Source: Nitrospirales bacterium LBB_01
GTDB taxonomy: Bacteria; Nitrospirota; Thermodesulfovibrionia; Thermodesulfovibrionales; Magnetobacteriaceae
Assembly: GCA_004376055.2 (NCBI GenBank)
Contig: CP049016.1
Location: 62,001-126,000, forward strand
Length of the DNA: 64,000 nucleotides
Reading direction: 5' to 3'
Shown here piece by piece: positions 33,214-42,770 of the stretch. The notes beneath the pieces were generated by a model, which saw only the letters and a program-made list of their open reading frames with translations, was not told where the DNA came from and did not search any database. Numbering within the stretch: the stretch's first letter is position 1; each line of letters begins with the position of its first letter. The position numbers were made by a program, and so were the translations under genes.

Positions 33214-33236
33214 GCAGGATAATTATTCGTTCCTGC
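33214..33236. repeat. Shortened variant of the palindrome repeat
   Basis: GCAGGA-TAATTATTCG-TTCCTGC: the right arm and centre follow the palindrome of 27024-27051 (TAATTATTCG), but 5 bases of the left arm are missing and the outer arm is GCAGGA/TCCTGC. It lies in the 220-bp hepT-argG spacer, which otherwise holds only a -10-like TATAAT at 33258-33263 before argG. Confidence 0.5.
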
Positions 33237-33307
33237 GTAACTTTACATTTTTACCGTTATAATGCTAACTTTTAAGGAAACGAATTTTTAGTTAGCAGGG
33301 GGGCAGT

Positions 33308-34495
33308 ATGAAAAAAGTGGTGCTTGCGTATTCGGGCGGGCTGGATACGTCGGTTGCTATAAAGTGGCTTAAGGAAAGTGTTGATGCCGATGTGATAGCC
33401 TTTTGTGCCGATTTGGGGCAGGGTGAGGAACTTGACCATGTAAGAGAAAAAGCGCTTAAAACAGGAGCGTCAAAAGTCTATGTGGAAGACGTAAGAGAGG
33501 AGTTTGTCAATGATTACGTTTTTCCTATGCTCAGAGCTAATGCCGTCTATGAGCAGTATTATCTGCTTGGAACATCAATAGCAAGACCGTTAATTGCTAA
33601 AAAACTCATAGAGATTGCGATAAAGGAAAACGCTGCTTACGTTGCTCATGGGGCTACCGGTAAGGGCAACGATCAGGTGCGGTTTGAGCTTGGCTCTTAT
33701 GCCCTGAAGCCTGACATTAAGATAATAGCTCCGTGGCGGATGTGGCCCTTTAAATCAAGGCAGTCACTGATAGAATATGCCGCAGCACACGGAATAGATG
33801 TTCCTGTAACTAAAGAAAAACCTTACAGCACTGACAGAAACGCTCTTCATATTAGTTATGAGGGCGGCATACTTGAAGACCCGTGGGCTGAGCCTCCCTC
33901 CGATATGTTTACACTTATGGTGTCTCCTGAAAAAGCCCCCGGTGTGCCCACATATATTGAGATTGCCTATGAAGGAGGAAACCCTGTAGCTGTTGATAGC
34001 AAAAAAATGACTCCGTTTGAACTACTTTCAGCATTAAATAAAACAGCCGGCGCTAACGGCGTTGGCAGGGTGGACATAGTAGAAAATCGCTATGTCGGCA
34101 TTAAATCACGCGGGGTATATGAAACTCCGGGAGGCACTGTCCTTCACATAGCCCACAGAGCGGTTGAGTCCATAACTATGGACAGAGAGGTGCTCCACTT
34201 GAGGGATTCCCTAATTCCAAAGTACGCCGAGATGGTCTATAACGGATACTGGTTTTCACCGGAGCGGCTTGTCCTCCAAAAATTTATGGATGAGTGCCAG
34301 GATGTGGTAACAGGGACGGTGTGTCTTAAGCTCTATAAGGGTAATTGCATAATTGTGGGCAGAAAGTCGCCGCATTCACTCTATGACTCTAAGCTTGCCA
34401 CGTTTGAAGAAGAGGATGTGTATAATCAGGCAGATGCCGAGGGCTTTATAAAACTAAATGCGCTTAGATTAAAAACGGGACGCTTAAAACTCTAA
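33308..34495 (+). CDS. argG: Argininosuccinate synthase
   Basis: 395 residues. It begins [15 protein letters not shown], the PP-loop ATP-binding motif, and carries the family blocks APWRMWPF and YSTDRN. It joins citrulline and aspartate with ATP in arginine synthesis. AGGGGGGC precedes the ATG and a TATAAT lies 45 nt upstream. It is followed 18 nt later by dprA. argF and argH are not in the window. Confidence 0.97.
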   Translation: MKKVVLAYSGGLDTSVAIKWLKESVDADVIAFCADLGQGEELDHVREKALKTGASKVYVEDVREEFVNDYVFPMLRANAVYEQYYLLGTSIARPLIAKKLIEIAIKENAAYVAHGATGKGNDQVRFELGSYALKPDIKIIAPWRMWPFKSRQSLIEYAAAHGIDVPVTKEKPYSTDRNALHISYEGGILEDPWAEPPSDMFTLMVSPEKAPGVPTYIEIAYEGGNPVAVDSKKMTPFELLSALNKTAGANGVGRVDIVENRYVGIKSRGVYETPGGTVLHIAHRAVESITMDREVLHLRDSLIPKYAEMVYNGYWFSPERLVLQKFMDECQDVVTGTVCLKLYKGNCIIVGRKSPHSLYDSKLATFEEEDVYNQADAEGFIKLNALRLKTGRLKL

Positions 34496-34513
34496 GGCCA
34501 TAGGGATTTTCTG

Positions 34514-35692
34514 ATGCAAGGGGACATAAGGCACTGGCTGGCGCTTTCTGCGATAAAAAATGTGGGACCCGGTACAGTTCGGAAGTTGCTGGCTCATTTT
34601 AAAACTCCTGAAAACATATTTAAGGCAAGTCTCAACGAGCTTAAGGGTGTTGAGGGTGTTAAATCATTTAGAGCCGAGAGCGTTAAGAATTTCAACGGCT
34701 GGGATGTTGTTGAGGTTGCGTTAAAAAAAATAGAGCAAAATGGAATCAAAGTGTTTTCCTACATGGATGATGACTACCCTGAGATGTTGAAAGTGTTTCC
34801 GGATAGTCCTACTCTGCTATTTGTCAAAGGGGATATTGTAAGTGAGGACCGCTACGCTATAGCGATTGTGGGAACACGAACGCTCAGTCATTACGGACAG
34901 AGGGTTACGGAGAAATTTACAGGCGAGCTTGTCAATATGGGCTTTACGATAGTAAGCGGGATGGCAAGAGGGATAGACACGATAGCGCATCGTGAGGCGT
35001 TAAAGTGTAATGGGCGCACCATAGCGGTTCTGGGTTGCGGCATAGACATAGCGTATCCTCCGGAAAACTTGTGGCTGATGCAGCGGATAGCGGAAAGCGG
35101 CGCAGTGGTGTCTGAGTTTTTACCCGGCACTCGGCCCCAAAGAGAGAATTTCCCGATACGAAACAGAATCATAAGCGCCTTTTCTCTTGGAGTTCTTGTG
35201 GTAGAGGCAGGAGCAAGGAGCGGCGCTCTTATTACCGCCAAATTTGCCCTTGATCAGGGTAAAGAGGTGTTTGCTGTCCCTGGAAACGTGCTCTCATCCT
35301 CGGCTCAGGGCGCCCACAGCCTCATTCAAAGCGGAGCTAAGCTTGTCAACAACGCCAACGATATTTTAGAGGAACTCGGCGATTTAATCAAAGCCTACAT
35401 CAAAGAGAGAAAGCCGCCAGTTAAACGTAAGGTGGAAAAAACAGAAACGACAGACGTTAAAAAGCTCAAAGCGCCTAAGACTCAAATTACGACTGCCGAT
35501 GAAAAACCTGTCTTAGAGGAAAGTGACGATTCTAAAAAGGTATTTTCCGTGCTTGGATTTGAAGGCATTCATGTTGATGAGATAATCCGGAGGACGTCAC
35601 TTCCGGCTCATAAGGTACTGAACGTTTTACTTGAGCTTGAATTAAGGGGGCTTGTTAAACAGTCTGAGGGCATGAAATTTTATATTGTGTAA
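34514..35692 (+). CDS. dprA: DNA processing protein DprA/Smf
   Basis: 392 residues: N-terminal helix-hairpin-helix/SAM-like region (LSAIKNVGPGTVRKLL), Rossmann core (AIVGTRTLSHYG, FTIVSGMARGIDTIAH, AVLGCGIDIAYP), a charged linker and a C-terminal winged-helix (HVDEIIRRTSLPAHKVLNVLLELE). DprA binds incoming single-stranded DNA and loads RecA in natural transformation. Order dprA - small gene - topA recalls dprA-topA neighbours in many bacteria. Confidence 0.95.
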   Translation: MQGDIRHWLALSAIKNVGPGTVRKLLAHFKTPENIFKASLNELKGVEGVKSFRAESVKNFNGWDVVEVALKKIEQNGIKVFSYMDDDYPEMLKVFPDSPTLLFVKGDIVSEDRYAIAIVGTRTLSHYGQRVTEKFTGELVNMGFTIVSGMARGIDTIAHREALKCNGRTIAVLGCGIDIAYPPENLWLMQRIAESGAVVSEFLPGTRPQRENFPIRNRIISAFSLGVLVVEAGARSGALITAKFALDQGKEVFAVPGNVLSSSAQGAHSLIQSGAKLVNNANDILEELGDLIKAYIKERKPPVKRKVEKTETTDVKKLKAPKTQITTADEKPVLEESDDSKKVFSVLGFEGIHVDEIIRRTSLPAHKVLNVLLELELRGLVKQSEGMKFYIV

Positions 35693-35769
35693 CAAAGGGT
35701 GTTTATTTAAATAGGGTGTTTTGTCTAATATAGGTGGAAACGTAAGCAGTCCACATGGAGGTTGAAAAG

Positions 35770-36054
35770 ATGTACAGGAAATTTATGACGTTACTTAAGC
35801 TGATAGCAAACGAGATAGTGTTAAATGATTTAAATTTTGAGGAGAGTAACGTCAACATGATGGTTAAAGACTACAATGTAGCCGATTTATACGAGGACTT
35901 GATGGAACTGGAAAGTCTTGGAATAATGACTGACGAGGATATTGACACGCTTAAGTCCTTTTTGACTTACGTAATAGCAAAAGACACCCACATAGACAGG
36001 GATGAGATTTATTCAATGGTCTTTGGCCGCGGTAAAAGGATCGTATGGCATTAA
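35770..36054 (+). CDS. Small conserved acidic protein between dprA and topA
   Basis: 94 residues from the ATG at 35770, which has GGAGG (35757-35761) at 8 nt; a first ATG at 35755 would put this site inside the gene. Helical, acidic, with ADLYEDLMELESLGIMTDEDIDTLKSFL. The place between dprA and topA is that of smg (DUF494) in proteobacteria, but I cannot confirm homology. The last 10 nt overlap topA, so both are translated together. Confidence 0.65.
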   Translation: MYRKFMTLLKLIANEIVLNDLNFEESNVNMMVKDYNVADLYEDLMELESLGIMTDEDIDTLKSFLTYVIAKDTHIDRDEIYSMVFGRGKRIVWH

Positions 36055-38336
36055 AACTTTTAATAGTGGAATCTCCTGCAAAGGCAAAAACAATAGAGAA
36101 AATACTGGGTAAGGACTTTACGGTAAAGGCATCGGTTGGTCACATTCTGGATTTACCAAAAAAGGTGCTGGGTGTGGACAGAGAAAACGGCTATGAACCT
36201 GAGTACATCACAATCCCCGGTAAAGAGAAAATCACATCGGAACTAAAAGAGGCAGCCAAAAAAGCCGAAGAGGTCTATTTAGCTCCTGACCCTGACAGAG
36301 AGGGTGAGATTATAGCCTGGCACATATCGACAATAATAGCGCAAAACAAAGGCAAGCAGCCTAAAATGTTCAGGGTGACCTTTAATGAGATAACAGAACG
36401 TGCGGTAAAAGAAGCAATGACCCGTCCGGCAAATATTGATATGAACAAGGTCAATGCTCAACAGGCCAGACGAGTGCTGGATAGGCTTGTCGGCTATGGG
36501 TTAAGCCCAATGCTGTGGAAAAAGATAAGTTTTGGACTAAGCGCCGGCAGGGTGCAATCGGTAGCGGTGCGGCTGATTGTTGACAGGGAAAGAGAGATTG
36601 AAGCGTTCAAAAAAGAGGAGTACTGGTCATTAACCGCCTCATTTCTTGCCGATGTTGAGCCCTCATTTCCGGCAAGACTGCACAAATATGAAGGTATAAC
36701 TGTTATAGAGAAATCCCCGAAGGGTAACAAATTTTTTATTACCAAAGAAGAACAGGCAGCGAAAATAAGAGAAGGTCTTTTAACCGAGACTTACACGCTT
36801 AAAAGTGTGGACAAAAAGGAAAAAAAGAGAATGCCTGCTCCACCCTTTATAACCAGCACACTTCAACAAGAGGCAATCAAACGGCTTCGCTTTACGGCAA
36901 AAAGGGCTATGAGTATAGCGCAAAAGCTTTACGAGGGTGTGAGTTTGGGGAAGGAGGGCTCGGTTGGGTTAATAACCTACATGCGAACGGATTCTGTCCG
37001 CACAGCACCCGAGGCGGTGGCGTGGGCTAGGGAGTATATAGAAAAGACCTTTGGTAAAAAGTTTGTACCAGATAAGCCCCATACATTTAAAACCAAGAGC
37101 TCAGCTCAGGACGCCCATGAGGCTATACGACCGACATACGTTACGTATCCTCCTGAGACGATAAAAAAGCACCTTAAACCAGAGGAATTCGCTCTGTATG
37201 AGCTTATCTGGAAGCGTTTTATGGCAAGTCAGATGGCACAGGCAGAGCTTCTTCAGACCTCGTTTGATATATTGGACAGCACTGAGAAAGCGCTGTTTAG
37301 AGCATCAGGCACGATAATTAAATTTAAGGGATTTCTGGCGCTCTACTCCGAATCGCTTGAAAGTGATGAAAATGGTGAAAGCTCCGTATTACCGGCACTA
37401 AGTGGAGGAGAGAAACTAAAACTCCTTGAACTTAAACCTGAACAGCATTTCACACAGCCCCCACCCAGATACACCGAGGCCTCCCTTGTTAAAACTCTTG
37501 AGGAAAAAGGTGTTGGCAGACCCAGCACTTATGCCGCTATTTTATCCACCATAGGGGAACGACAGTATGTTAACAAGGAGGAGGGAAAGTTTAAACCCAC
37601 TGAGCTTGGAAAAATTGTAAATGATTTACTGGTTAAGCGATTTCCGGAGCTGATTGACATAACCTTTACGGCAAAAATGGAGGACGACCTTGATAAGGTA
37701 GAAGAGGGGAGTATTCGTTGGAATTCTCTCATAGAGGACTTCTACCCGCCGTTTAAAAAGGAGCTGGATGAGGCCTCAGGAGCTAAGGACAGGGTTAAGC
37801 CAGAGGATATTCCCACAGAGGAGGTTTGTGACAAGTGTGGGATGGCAATGGTAAAAAAATGGAGTAAAAACGGCTGGTTTCTTTCCTGCAGCGGTTATCC
37901 AAAGTGTAAAAACGCAAAGCCCCTTGACGACGAACAAAACGGCTCAGGCAGCGCTCCGGTAGAACAGACCGATGAGATATGCGATAAGTGCTCCTCCCCT
38001 ATGATTATAAAGACCGGCAGATTCGGCAGATTTATGGCCTGCTCCGGCTACCCCGGCTGCAAAAACATAAAGCCAATCCCTACCGGACTAAAGTGCCCTG
38101 AGGATGGAGGGGATATTATAGAGAGAAAGGCCACAAAAGGGAAATTCCCGGGACGGCTATTTTATAGTTGCAGCAACTACCCTGAGTGCAAATTTATCTC
38201 TAACTACAAACCGGTCAATGAAAGCTGCCCGCACTGTAACGCAAAAGCTATGTACGAAAAGAAAAACAAAGCCGGCGATACGATTATCTTCTGTCAAAAC
38301 AAAGACTGTAAAAACAAAGCAGCAGATGCTGACTGA
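36045..38336 (+). CDS. topA: DNA topoisomerase I
   Basis: 763 residues, type IA topoisomerase that relaxes negative supercoils. TOPRIM domain at the start (LIVESPAKAKTIEKIL; the DPDREGE acidic triad), active-site Tyr312 in GLITYMRTDS, and C-terminal Cys4 zinc ribbons from about residue 595: CDKCGMAM...CSGYPKC, CDKCSSPM...CSGYPGC, CPEDGG...CSNYPEC and a fourth shorter one (CPHCNAK...CQNKDC). Zinc ribbons bind single-stranded DNA and RNA polymerase. Good ribosome site AAAGGA. Confidence 0.97.
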   Translation: MALKLLIVESPAKAKTIEKILGKDFTVKASVGHILDLPKKVLGVDRENGYEPEYITIPGKEKITSELKEAAKKAEEVYLAPDPDREGEIIAWHISTIIAQNKGKQPKMFRVTFNEITERAVKEAMTRPANIDMNKVNAQQARRVLDRLVGYGLSPMLWKKISFGLSAGRVQSVAVRLIVDREREIEAFKKEEYWSLTASFLADVEPSFPARLHKYEGITVIEKSPKGNKFFITKEEQAAKIREGLLTETYTLKSVDKKEKKRMPAPPFITSTLQQEAIKRLRFTAKRAMSIAQKLYEGVSLGKEGSVGLITYMRTDSVRTAPEAVAWAREYIEKTFGKKFVPDKPHTFKTKSSAQDAHEAIRPTYVTYPPETIKKHLKPEEFALYELIWKRFMASQMAQAELLQTSFDILDSTEKALFRASGTIIKFKGFLALYSESLESDENGESSVLPALSGGEKLKLLELKPEQHFTQPPPRYTEASLVKTLEEKGVGRPSTYAAILSTIGERQYVNKEEGKFKPTELGKIVNDLLVKRFPELIDITFTAKMEDDLDKVEEGSIRWNSLIEDFYPPFKKELDEASGAKDRVKPEDIPTEEVCDKCGMAMVKKWSKNGWFLSCSGYPKCKNAKPLDDEQNGSGSAPVEQTDEICDKCSSPMIIKTGRFGRFMACSGYPGCKNIKPIPTGLKCPEDGGDIIERKATKGKFPGRLFYSCSNYPECKFISNYKPVNESCPHCNAKAMYEKKNKAGDTIIFCQNKDCKNKAADAD

Positions 38337-38486
38337 TACCAACTATGAGACCGTTACAAAATCCACAAAAATAGAGAAACAGTGTTTTCCTGTTAATGTT
38401 TGATTCAAACCCGCAGATAAAAAACCTTTTCTATTATAACGCTTTTTATGTTAGAGTAACAGGAAAAATAAGGAGGACACTCTATA

Positions 38487-38807
38487 ATGATAATGGATAC
38501 TCTTAAAGAGTTTGCGATGGCAGCGCTTGGCGCTCAGGAAATGGTAAAGCAGTTTGTCGAGGATTTGGTAAAAAAGGGAGAATTGAGTGAGTCTCAGGGC
38601 ATGAAAATGGTCAAAGAGTGGTCAGAAAGAATTGGTAAGACCGGCAGCGAACTCTCCTCAAATATGACAGAGACCATCAGCTCGATTTTAGAGAAAATGA
38701 ACCTTGCTACAAAGGATGATGTTGAAAAGTTAAGTAAGAAAGTGAATTCACTCTCGGCGCGTCTCAGCGTCCTTGAGGGCACACACGATGAGCAGAAGAA
38801 GCCATAA
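38487..38807 (+). CDS. Phasin-like / PHA granule-associated family protein
   Basis: 106 residues, almost all helix, with a C-terminal coiled coil (KDDVEKLSKKVNSLSARLSVLEGTH) and an AMAALGAQEMVKQFVEDLVKKGELSE start. It resembles the small phasin-like (PhaI/PhaF N-terminus) proteins often found ahead of ubiB/ABC1-kinase genes. A strong AGGAGG precedes it and the ubiB-like gene begins 18 nt after it. Granule binding is inferred from family only; no phaC is in the window. Confidence 0.65.
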   Translation: MIMDTLKEFAMAALGAQEMVKQFVEDLVKKGELSESQGMKMVKEWSERIGKTGSELSSNMTETISSILEKMNLATKDDVEKLSKKVNSLSARLSVLEGTHDEQKKP

Positions 38808-38825
38808 AGGAATATAACTCAACAA

Positions 38826-40526
38826 ATGTTTTCTGAAATCCTGAAACTAACTAAAACCTACAAAAACATAAACAGAATAACTCAGATTCTGAACATTCTG
38901 GCAAAACACGGATTTGGACAATTTATCGAGCAGCTTAACTTAAACCGGCTGATACCGTTTAGAAAGCGTTTGAAAATCCTTGCCCAAAGCGAGATAATAG
39001 AAACAACAATAGCAGAACGGCTGAGGCGGGCTTTTTCCGACCTTGGGCCATCCTTTATAAAACTTGCTCAAATACTGTCCTCACGCCCAGACCTGATAAC
39101 AGAGAAATATGCCGCTGAGTTTGCAAAACTTCAGGATGAGGTGCCGCCGTTTGCGTATGCATCGGTGAGAGAGACAATAGAGAAAGACCTCCATATGCCG
39201 ATTGAGGAAATCTTTGCTGAAATAGAAGAAACCCCCGTTGCGGCAGCCTCAGTTTCACAGGTACACAGGGCAGTCCTTAATGACGGCACAAAGGTGGTAG
39301 TTAAGGTACAGAGGCCGCATATCCGGCAAACTATAGAAACTGATATAAACATAATGAGATTTCTGGCCTCCCTGATGCTTAAGTACATGCCCGGAACAGA
39401 TATATTTAACCCCCTGGGAATAGTTGAAGAGTTTGCAAAAACCATAAAAAGAGAACTGAATTTTATGGAGGAGGCTAAAAACGTACAACGCTTTGCAAGG
39501 AATTTTAAAGACATTGAGAACGTAAAAATCCCGATACTGTATCCTGCCTATACCTCAGAGAGAGTAATTGTGCTTGAGCGGATAGAGGGCATAAGGATAA
39601 ACGATGTAAAGTCAATGGAAAAATTTGGATTTGATAAAAGTGCGATAGCAGAAAATCTTGTTAATGCCTACTTTAAGATGATTCTTGAGGACGGTTTTTT
39701 TCATGCCGACCCGCACCCTGGAAATCTTTTTATTACAGAAGACGCTGTGATTGGCATTGTTGACTTTGGTATGGTCGGATGGCTCACTCCAGATGTTATG
39801 GAAAGCATCGCTGGAATTCTTATAGCTATTGTCAACAAGGATTTTGAAAGTCTGGTAGATGAGTTTATAACCATAGGGATGGTCACAGAGGAGGTGGACA
39901 TAGACAGGTTTAGGAGAGAGTTTCTAAACGATATGATGGAAATCCTTATACCTCTTTATGACACAGCGCTTGCAGAGATTAACTTTGCCGAATATCTTGA
40001 CACTATAACCAAAGTTTCCCTTAAACATAAACTTAAGATTCCCTCATCACTTCTTTTGATAGATAAGTGTATGCTCATGGTCGATAGCATTGTAAGAGAA
40101 ATAGACAAAGACTTTAACTTTATAACTGCCTCAGCCCCATACACTGCAATGCTTATCAGGAAAAAGTACGGACCTAAGAAGATGTATGCTAAGGTCGGGA
40201 AAAACCTCTCAGATTTGGCCGATTCCATTGTTGATACTCCAAAGAAACTGCGAGTTCTGCTCAGAAAAATGATAAATAATGAATTTAGTGTAAAATTTAA
40301 TATTATAGGCATAGAGCGTCTTATACGAGATTTTGACCGTTCAACCAACCGCCTTTCTTTTAGCATTGTGACAGCCTCAATCATAATGAGCTCTGCAATA
40401 TTAACCATGTCAGGGATAGGGGCTAAGATTTTTGATATGCCTGCAATTGGGACCCTTGGCTTTGTAATATCCTTTTTTCTGGGGATATGGCTTATTATTT
40501 CAATAATACGATCGGGAAGGCTCTGA
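38826..40526 (+). CDS. ABC1/UbiB-family atypical kinase
   Basis: 566 residues. ABC1 kinase signatures: SFIKLAQILSSRPDLI (KxGQ-type motif, here KLAQ), the Ala-rich loop AAASVSQVHRA, the VAIK-like VVVKVQRP, HADPHPGNL (catalytic loop) and IVDFGMVG (metal). Two C-terminal membrane helices (about 515-560). UbiB-type kinases are needed for quinone synthesis and lipid homeostasis; the substrate is not known. The Ala-rich loop carries Ser where Gly is common. Confidence 0.9.
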   Translation: MFSEILKLTKTYKNINRITQILNILAKHGFGQFIEQLNLNRLIPFRKRLKILAQSEIIETTIAERLRRAFSDLGPSFIKLAQILSSRPDLITEKYAAEFAKLQDEVPPFAYASVRETIEKDLHMPIEEIFAEIEETPVAAASVSQVHRAVLNDGTKVVVKVQRPHIRQTIETDINIMRFLASLMLKYMPGTDIFNPLGIVEEFAKTIKRELNFMEEAKNVQRFARNFKDIENVKIPILYPAYTSERVIVLERIEGIRINDVKSMEKFGFDKSAIAENLVNAYFKMILEDGFFHADPHPGNLFITEDAVIGIVDFGMVGWLTPDVMESIAGILIAIVNKDFESLVDEFITIGMVTEEVDIDRFRREFLNDMMEILIPLYDTALAEINFAEYLDTITKVSLKHKLKIPSSLLLIDKCMLMVDSIVREIDKDFNFITASAPYTAMLIRKKYGPKKMYAKVGKNLSDLADSIVDTPKKLRVLLRKMINNEFSVKFNIIGIERLIRDFDRSTNRLSFSIVTASIIMSSAILTMSGIGAKIFDMPAIGTLGFVISFFLGIWLIISIIRSGRL

Positions 40527-40639
40527 CGTGTTTTTTTTGTAGTGTCTGTACATTTCCCGATTATTTTTTGTACAATACGGTGTGTTTGTGTAAACGTAAA
40601 CCGTTTGAACGCAGAATTAATGCAGGGGGATTTAAGCAT

Positions 40640-41047
40640 ATGTCACTGATTACATGGAATGACAATTTGAGTGTGGGAGTAAAGGAGCTGGATGACCAGC
40701 ACAAGAAACTGATAGCTTTAATAAATGAGCTGTTTGACGCCGTAACGGCAAGAAAAGGCAAGGATGCGCTCGGACCGGTGTTAAGCGAACTGGTAGAGTA
40801 CACAAAGTACCACTTTGGCAATGAGGAGAGATTATTTGCGACGCATGGTTACGTAAATGCAGCTGCTCACAAGCAGGAGCATGATGATTTAACGCAGAAG
40901 GTTATTAGCTTTGATGCTCAGTTTAAAGCCGGACGCGCTATGGTGGATCTGTTGCTAATGAATTTTCTGAAAGACTGGCTTACCAAACACATCGTAGGCA
41001 CAGATAAGAAGTACTCGGCCTTTTTAAACGAGAAGGGTATAAAATAG
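40640..41047 (+). CDS. Bacteriohemerythrin
   Basis: 135 residues from ATG 40640 (AGGGGG at 40624-40629). All seven iron ligands of the diiron-oxo site are present: H21 (DDQHK), H58 and E62 (YHFGNEE), H77 and H81 (HKQEH), H117 and D122 (KHIVGTD). It binds O2 reversibly and may store or sense oxygen, useful to microaerophiles. It follows the kinase gene by 113 nt. An upstream in-frame extension without ribosome site was not used. Confidence 0.93.
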   Translation: MSLITWNDNLSVGVKELDDQHKKLIALINELFDAVTARKGKDALGPVLSELVEYTKYHFGNEERLFATHGYVNAAAHKQEHDDLTQKVISFDAQFKAGRAMVDLLLMNFLKDWLTKHIVGTDKKYSAFLNEKGIK

Positions 41048-41096
41048 AGTTCTCCCAATAAACTAACTGAAATTAACCGCAAAACCGTAGCTTTTC

Positions 41097-41915
41097 TTAC
41101 TGACTGCTCTTTTTGAAAGCTAATTGATATAACTTTTTGACAATGCTAAGTCCATCGCTGGTGTGCAGCTTTTTAGCGTTTTTTAACAAGTCAGGATTTC
41201 CTGATGGAAGCAGCTCCTGTATTTTTTTTATATTAGCGGCTAATATGAATTCGTCATAGTCATAATTTGAAGCAAAGTAAACTACGTTTCTTGATGTTTT
41301 ACATTCAACATACCACATGTTTTTAAACACTGCTTTCATATTGTTTACGGCGTTATTGAGATTTTCCGTATCTGAAGTTATTAGATTAACGACACAAACT
41401 CCCTCTGGTTTCAGAGTTTTAGCAAGATTTTGGAAAAATATTTTTGAAGAGAGGTTCTTTGGCTGAGCGCTCCCCTTATAAGCATCCAACAGGGCTATAT
41501 CGTGCGAAACAGGGCAGCTTTCAATAAAAGAGTACCCATCGTCAACATAGAGTTTCATAAGCGGATTTTCTCTGAAACCAAAATAATTTTTAGCAATAAA
41601 CACAATGTCTTTGTCTATTTCCACCACATGTATGAGACACTGTTTTACAAGTATTGATAACGCCGTCGGAACTGAGCCGCCTCCAAGCCCTATTGAGACA
41701 ACTGACTTAGGCGTTGGGATAAAGACAAGCGCAAGGAGCATGTATTTTGCGTACTCAAGACCTGGAACAGTAGGGTTTTTTAAATCAAAAACGCTCTGCC
41801 TTACTCTTTCTGGTGACCAAAGGGTTAATTTATCGCCATCAATAGTTACGACAAGGTCGTTGTGCTGAGTTTGCTTATAATATAATACTGACTCGTTACC
41901 GTAGTGTTTGGTCAT
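41097..41915 (-). CDS. Spermidine synthase-like methyltransferase-fold protein
   Basis: 272 residues. AdoMet-binding Rossmann fold of the spermidine/spermine synthase family: SIGLGGGSVPTALS (motif I), VVEIDKDI (motif II acidic) and ALLDAYKG. The polyamine synthases have a DxxDP/D-T-T-D-P acidic motif at that last place, which is absent here. So it is likely a relative of unknown substrate rather than a true SpeE. SpeD lies 16 kb away. The ribosome site is not clear. Single gene in minus orientation. Confidence 0.75.
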   Translation of the reverse strand: MTKHYGNESVLYYKQTQHNDLVVTIDGDKLTLWSPERVRQSVFDLKNPTVPGLEYAKYMLLALVFIPTPKSVVSIGLGGGSVPTALSILVKQCLIHVVEIDKDIVFIAKNYFGFRENPLMKLYVDDGYSFIESCPVSHDIALLDAYKGSAQPKNLSSKIFFQNLAKTLKPEGVCVVNLITSDTENLNNAVNNMKAVFKNMWYVECKTSRNVVYFASNYDYDEFILAANIKKIQELLPSGNPDLLKNAKKLHTSDGLSIVKKLYQLAFKKSSQ

Positions 41916-41967
41916 TGCTTTTAATTTTGTGTCCCTCTTATCAATGAGTTAAAACGTATGAATAAAA

Positions 41968-42000
41968 CAAAGACACTCTTGTTGTACAAGAGTGTCTTTG
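41968..42000. terminator. Terminator of the cold-shock gene
   Basis: Perfect 15-bp stem CAAAGACACTCTTGT / ACAAGAGTGTCTTTG with a TGT loop, 21 bp after the csp stop codon. On the minus strand the stem is followed by GTTTTATT. Confidence 0.8.
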
Positions 42001-42020
42001 CAGTTTGTTGCTTTGTTCGA

Positions 42021-42221
42021 TTAGAGTTTAACTACGTTAATTGCCCTAAGGCCCTTCGGGTCTTTCTCGATGTCAAAACTAACAGCTTCACCTTCGGCAA
42101 GAGATTTAAAACCGTTACCCTTAATAGAAGAGTGGTGAACAAATACATCTTTACCATCTTCGTTGGTGATAAATCCAAAACCTTTGGATACATTAAACCA
42201 CTTGACTTTACCTTTAGCCAT
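42021..42221 (-). CDS. Cold-shock domain protein
   Basis: 66 residues from the third ATG ([10 protein letters not shown]..., 42221). The family has both RNA-binding motifs, KGFGFI (RNP1) and VFVHH (RNP2). Two further ATGs (42230, 42227) lie closer to the AAGGAGGT ribosome site; the third gives the usual length and better spacing (10 nt). It binds single-stranded nucleic acid and aids translation at low temperature or in growth. It has a consensus promoter with a leader of about 115 nt, typical of cspA-type regulation by mRNA structure. Confidence 0.95.
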   Translation of the reverse strand: MAKGKVKWFNVSKGFGFITNEDGKDVFVHHSSIKGNGFKSLAEGEAVSFDIEKDPKGLRAINVVKL

Positions 42222-42343
42222 TTCCATCATACCTCCTTATTCATAAACTAAAGTATCAGAAAAAACAACTCGATAGAAAAGCCAAAAAGCAAAAGTCTTT
42301 GTGGCCTTGTGCAAATTACTAATACTTCTGAAACTTCATAAGT

Positions 42344-42373
42344 ATTATGATATATCATTTAGCAAAATGTCAA
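42344..42373 (-). promoter_or_regulatory. Promoter of the cold-shock gene
   Basis: Minus strand: -35 TTGACA (42373-42368), an 18-nt spacer, -10 CATAAT (42349-42344). The predicted leader runs about 115 nt to the ATG at 42221. Confidence 0.7.
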
Positions 42374-42429
42374 TCAAAATCTTTTGTAAATAAATATATT
42401 TTTTTTAATGCTTATTGAGTTAACTCCTG

Positions 42430-42610
42430 TAAATTTTTTTCAGTCAGCAAATGATACAGTAAAAAGGACTGGATTCCCGCTCGTAGGCGGGAATGACAAA
42501 GGGGGGCAATTTTACAGGGGAATCCCCTTTAGGGGAGGTCATTCCTTTTTTTCTTGTCATTCCTGCGAAGGCAGGAATCCATTTTTTTGTTTGCGGAGCT
42601 AACTGCATAG
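42430..42610. repeat. Composite hairpin-repeat element, second copy
   Basis: A ~180-bp segment that parallels 450-630. Left: CAGTCAGCAAATGATAC...AAAAAGGACTGGATTCCCGC; hairpins at 42469-42499 and 42556-42581; right: TTTGCGGAGCTAACTGCATA. Between them, 42514-42537 (CCCCTTTAGGGG with flanks) is the inverse of the palindrome in 3803-3816 and 19864-19877. Size, paired hairpins and repeated copy suggest a non-autonomous mobile element. The 540-bp gap 42231-42770 otherwise holds the csp leader and promoter; I see no gene. Confidence 0.65.
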
Positions 42611-42770
42611 GCAATTTTTTTTAATTCCTGTAAAGGTAACTCCGTTTGAGGGTTTTTATGTCCATCATGACGGCTATTAAACCAATATGATACAAGTAAG
42701 AATGCTGACGAGGTGTTTTAAAGGCTAATAATTTACAGCTGCTTACGCAAAAAATAGACAGAGTCGCTAA

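Noticed and set aside
39956-40639. 227-codon minus-strand frame over the ABC1 kinase gene
   Set aside because: Antisense shadow; the plus-strand protein has all kinase motifs.
40487-40639. N-terminal extension of the bacteriohemerythrin
   Set aside because: Overlaps the kinase gene end, no ribosome site; ATG 40640 matches the family start exactly.
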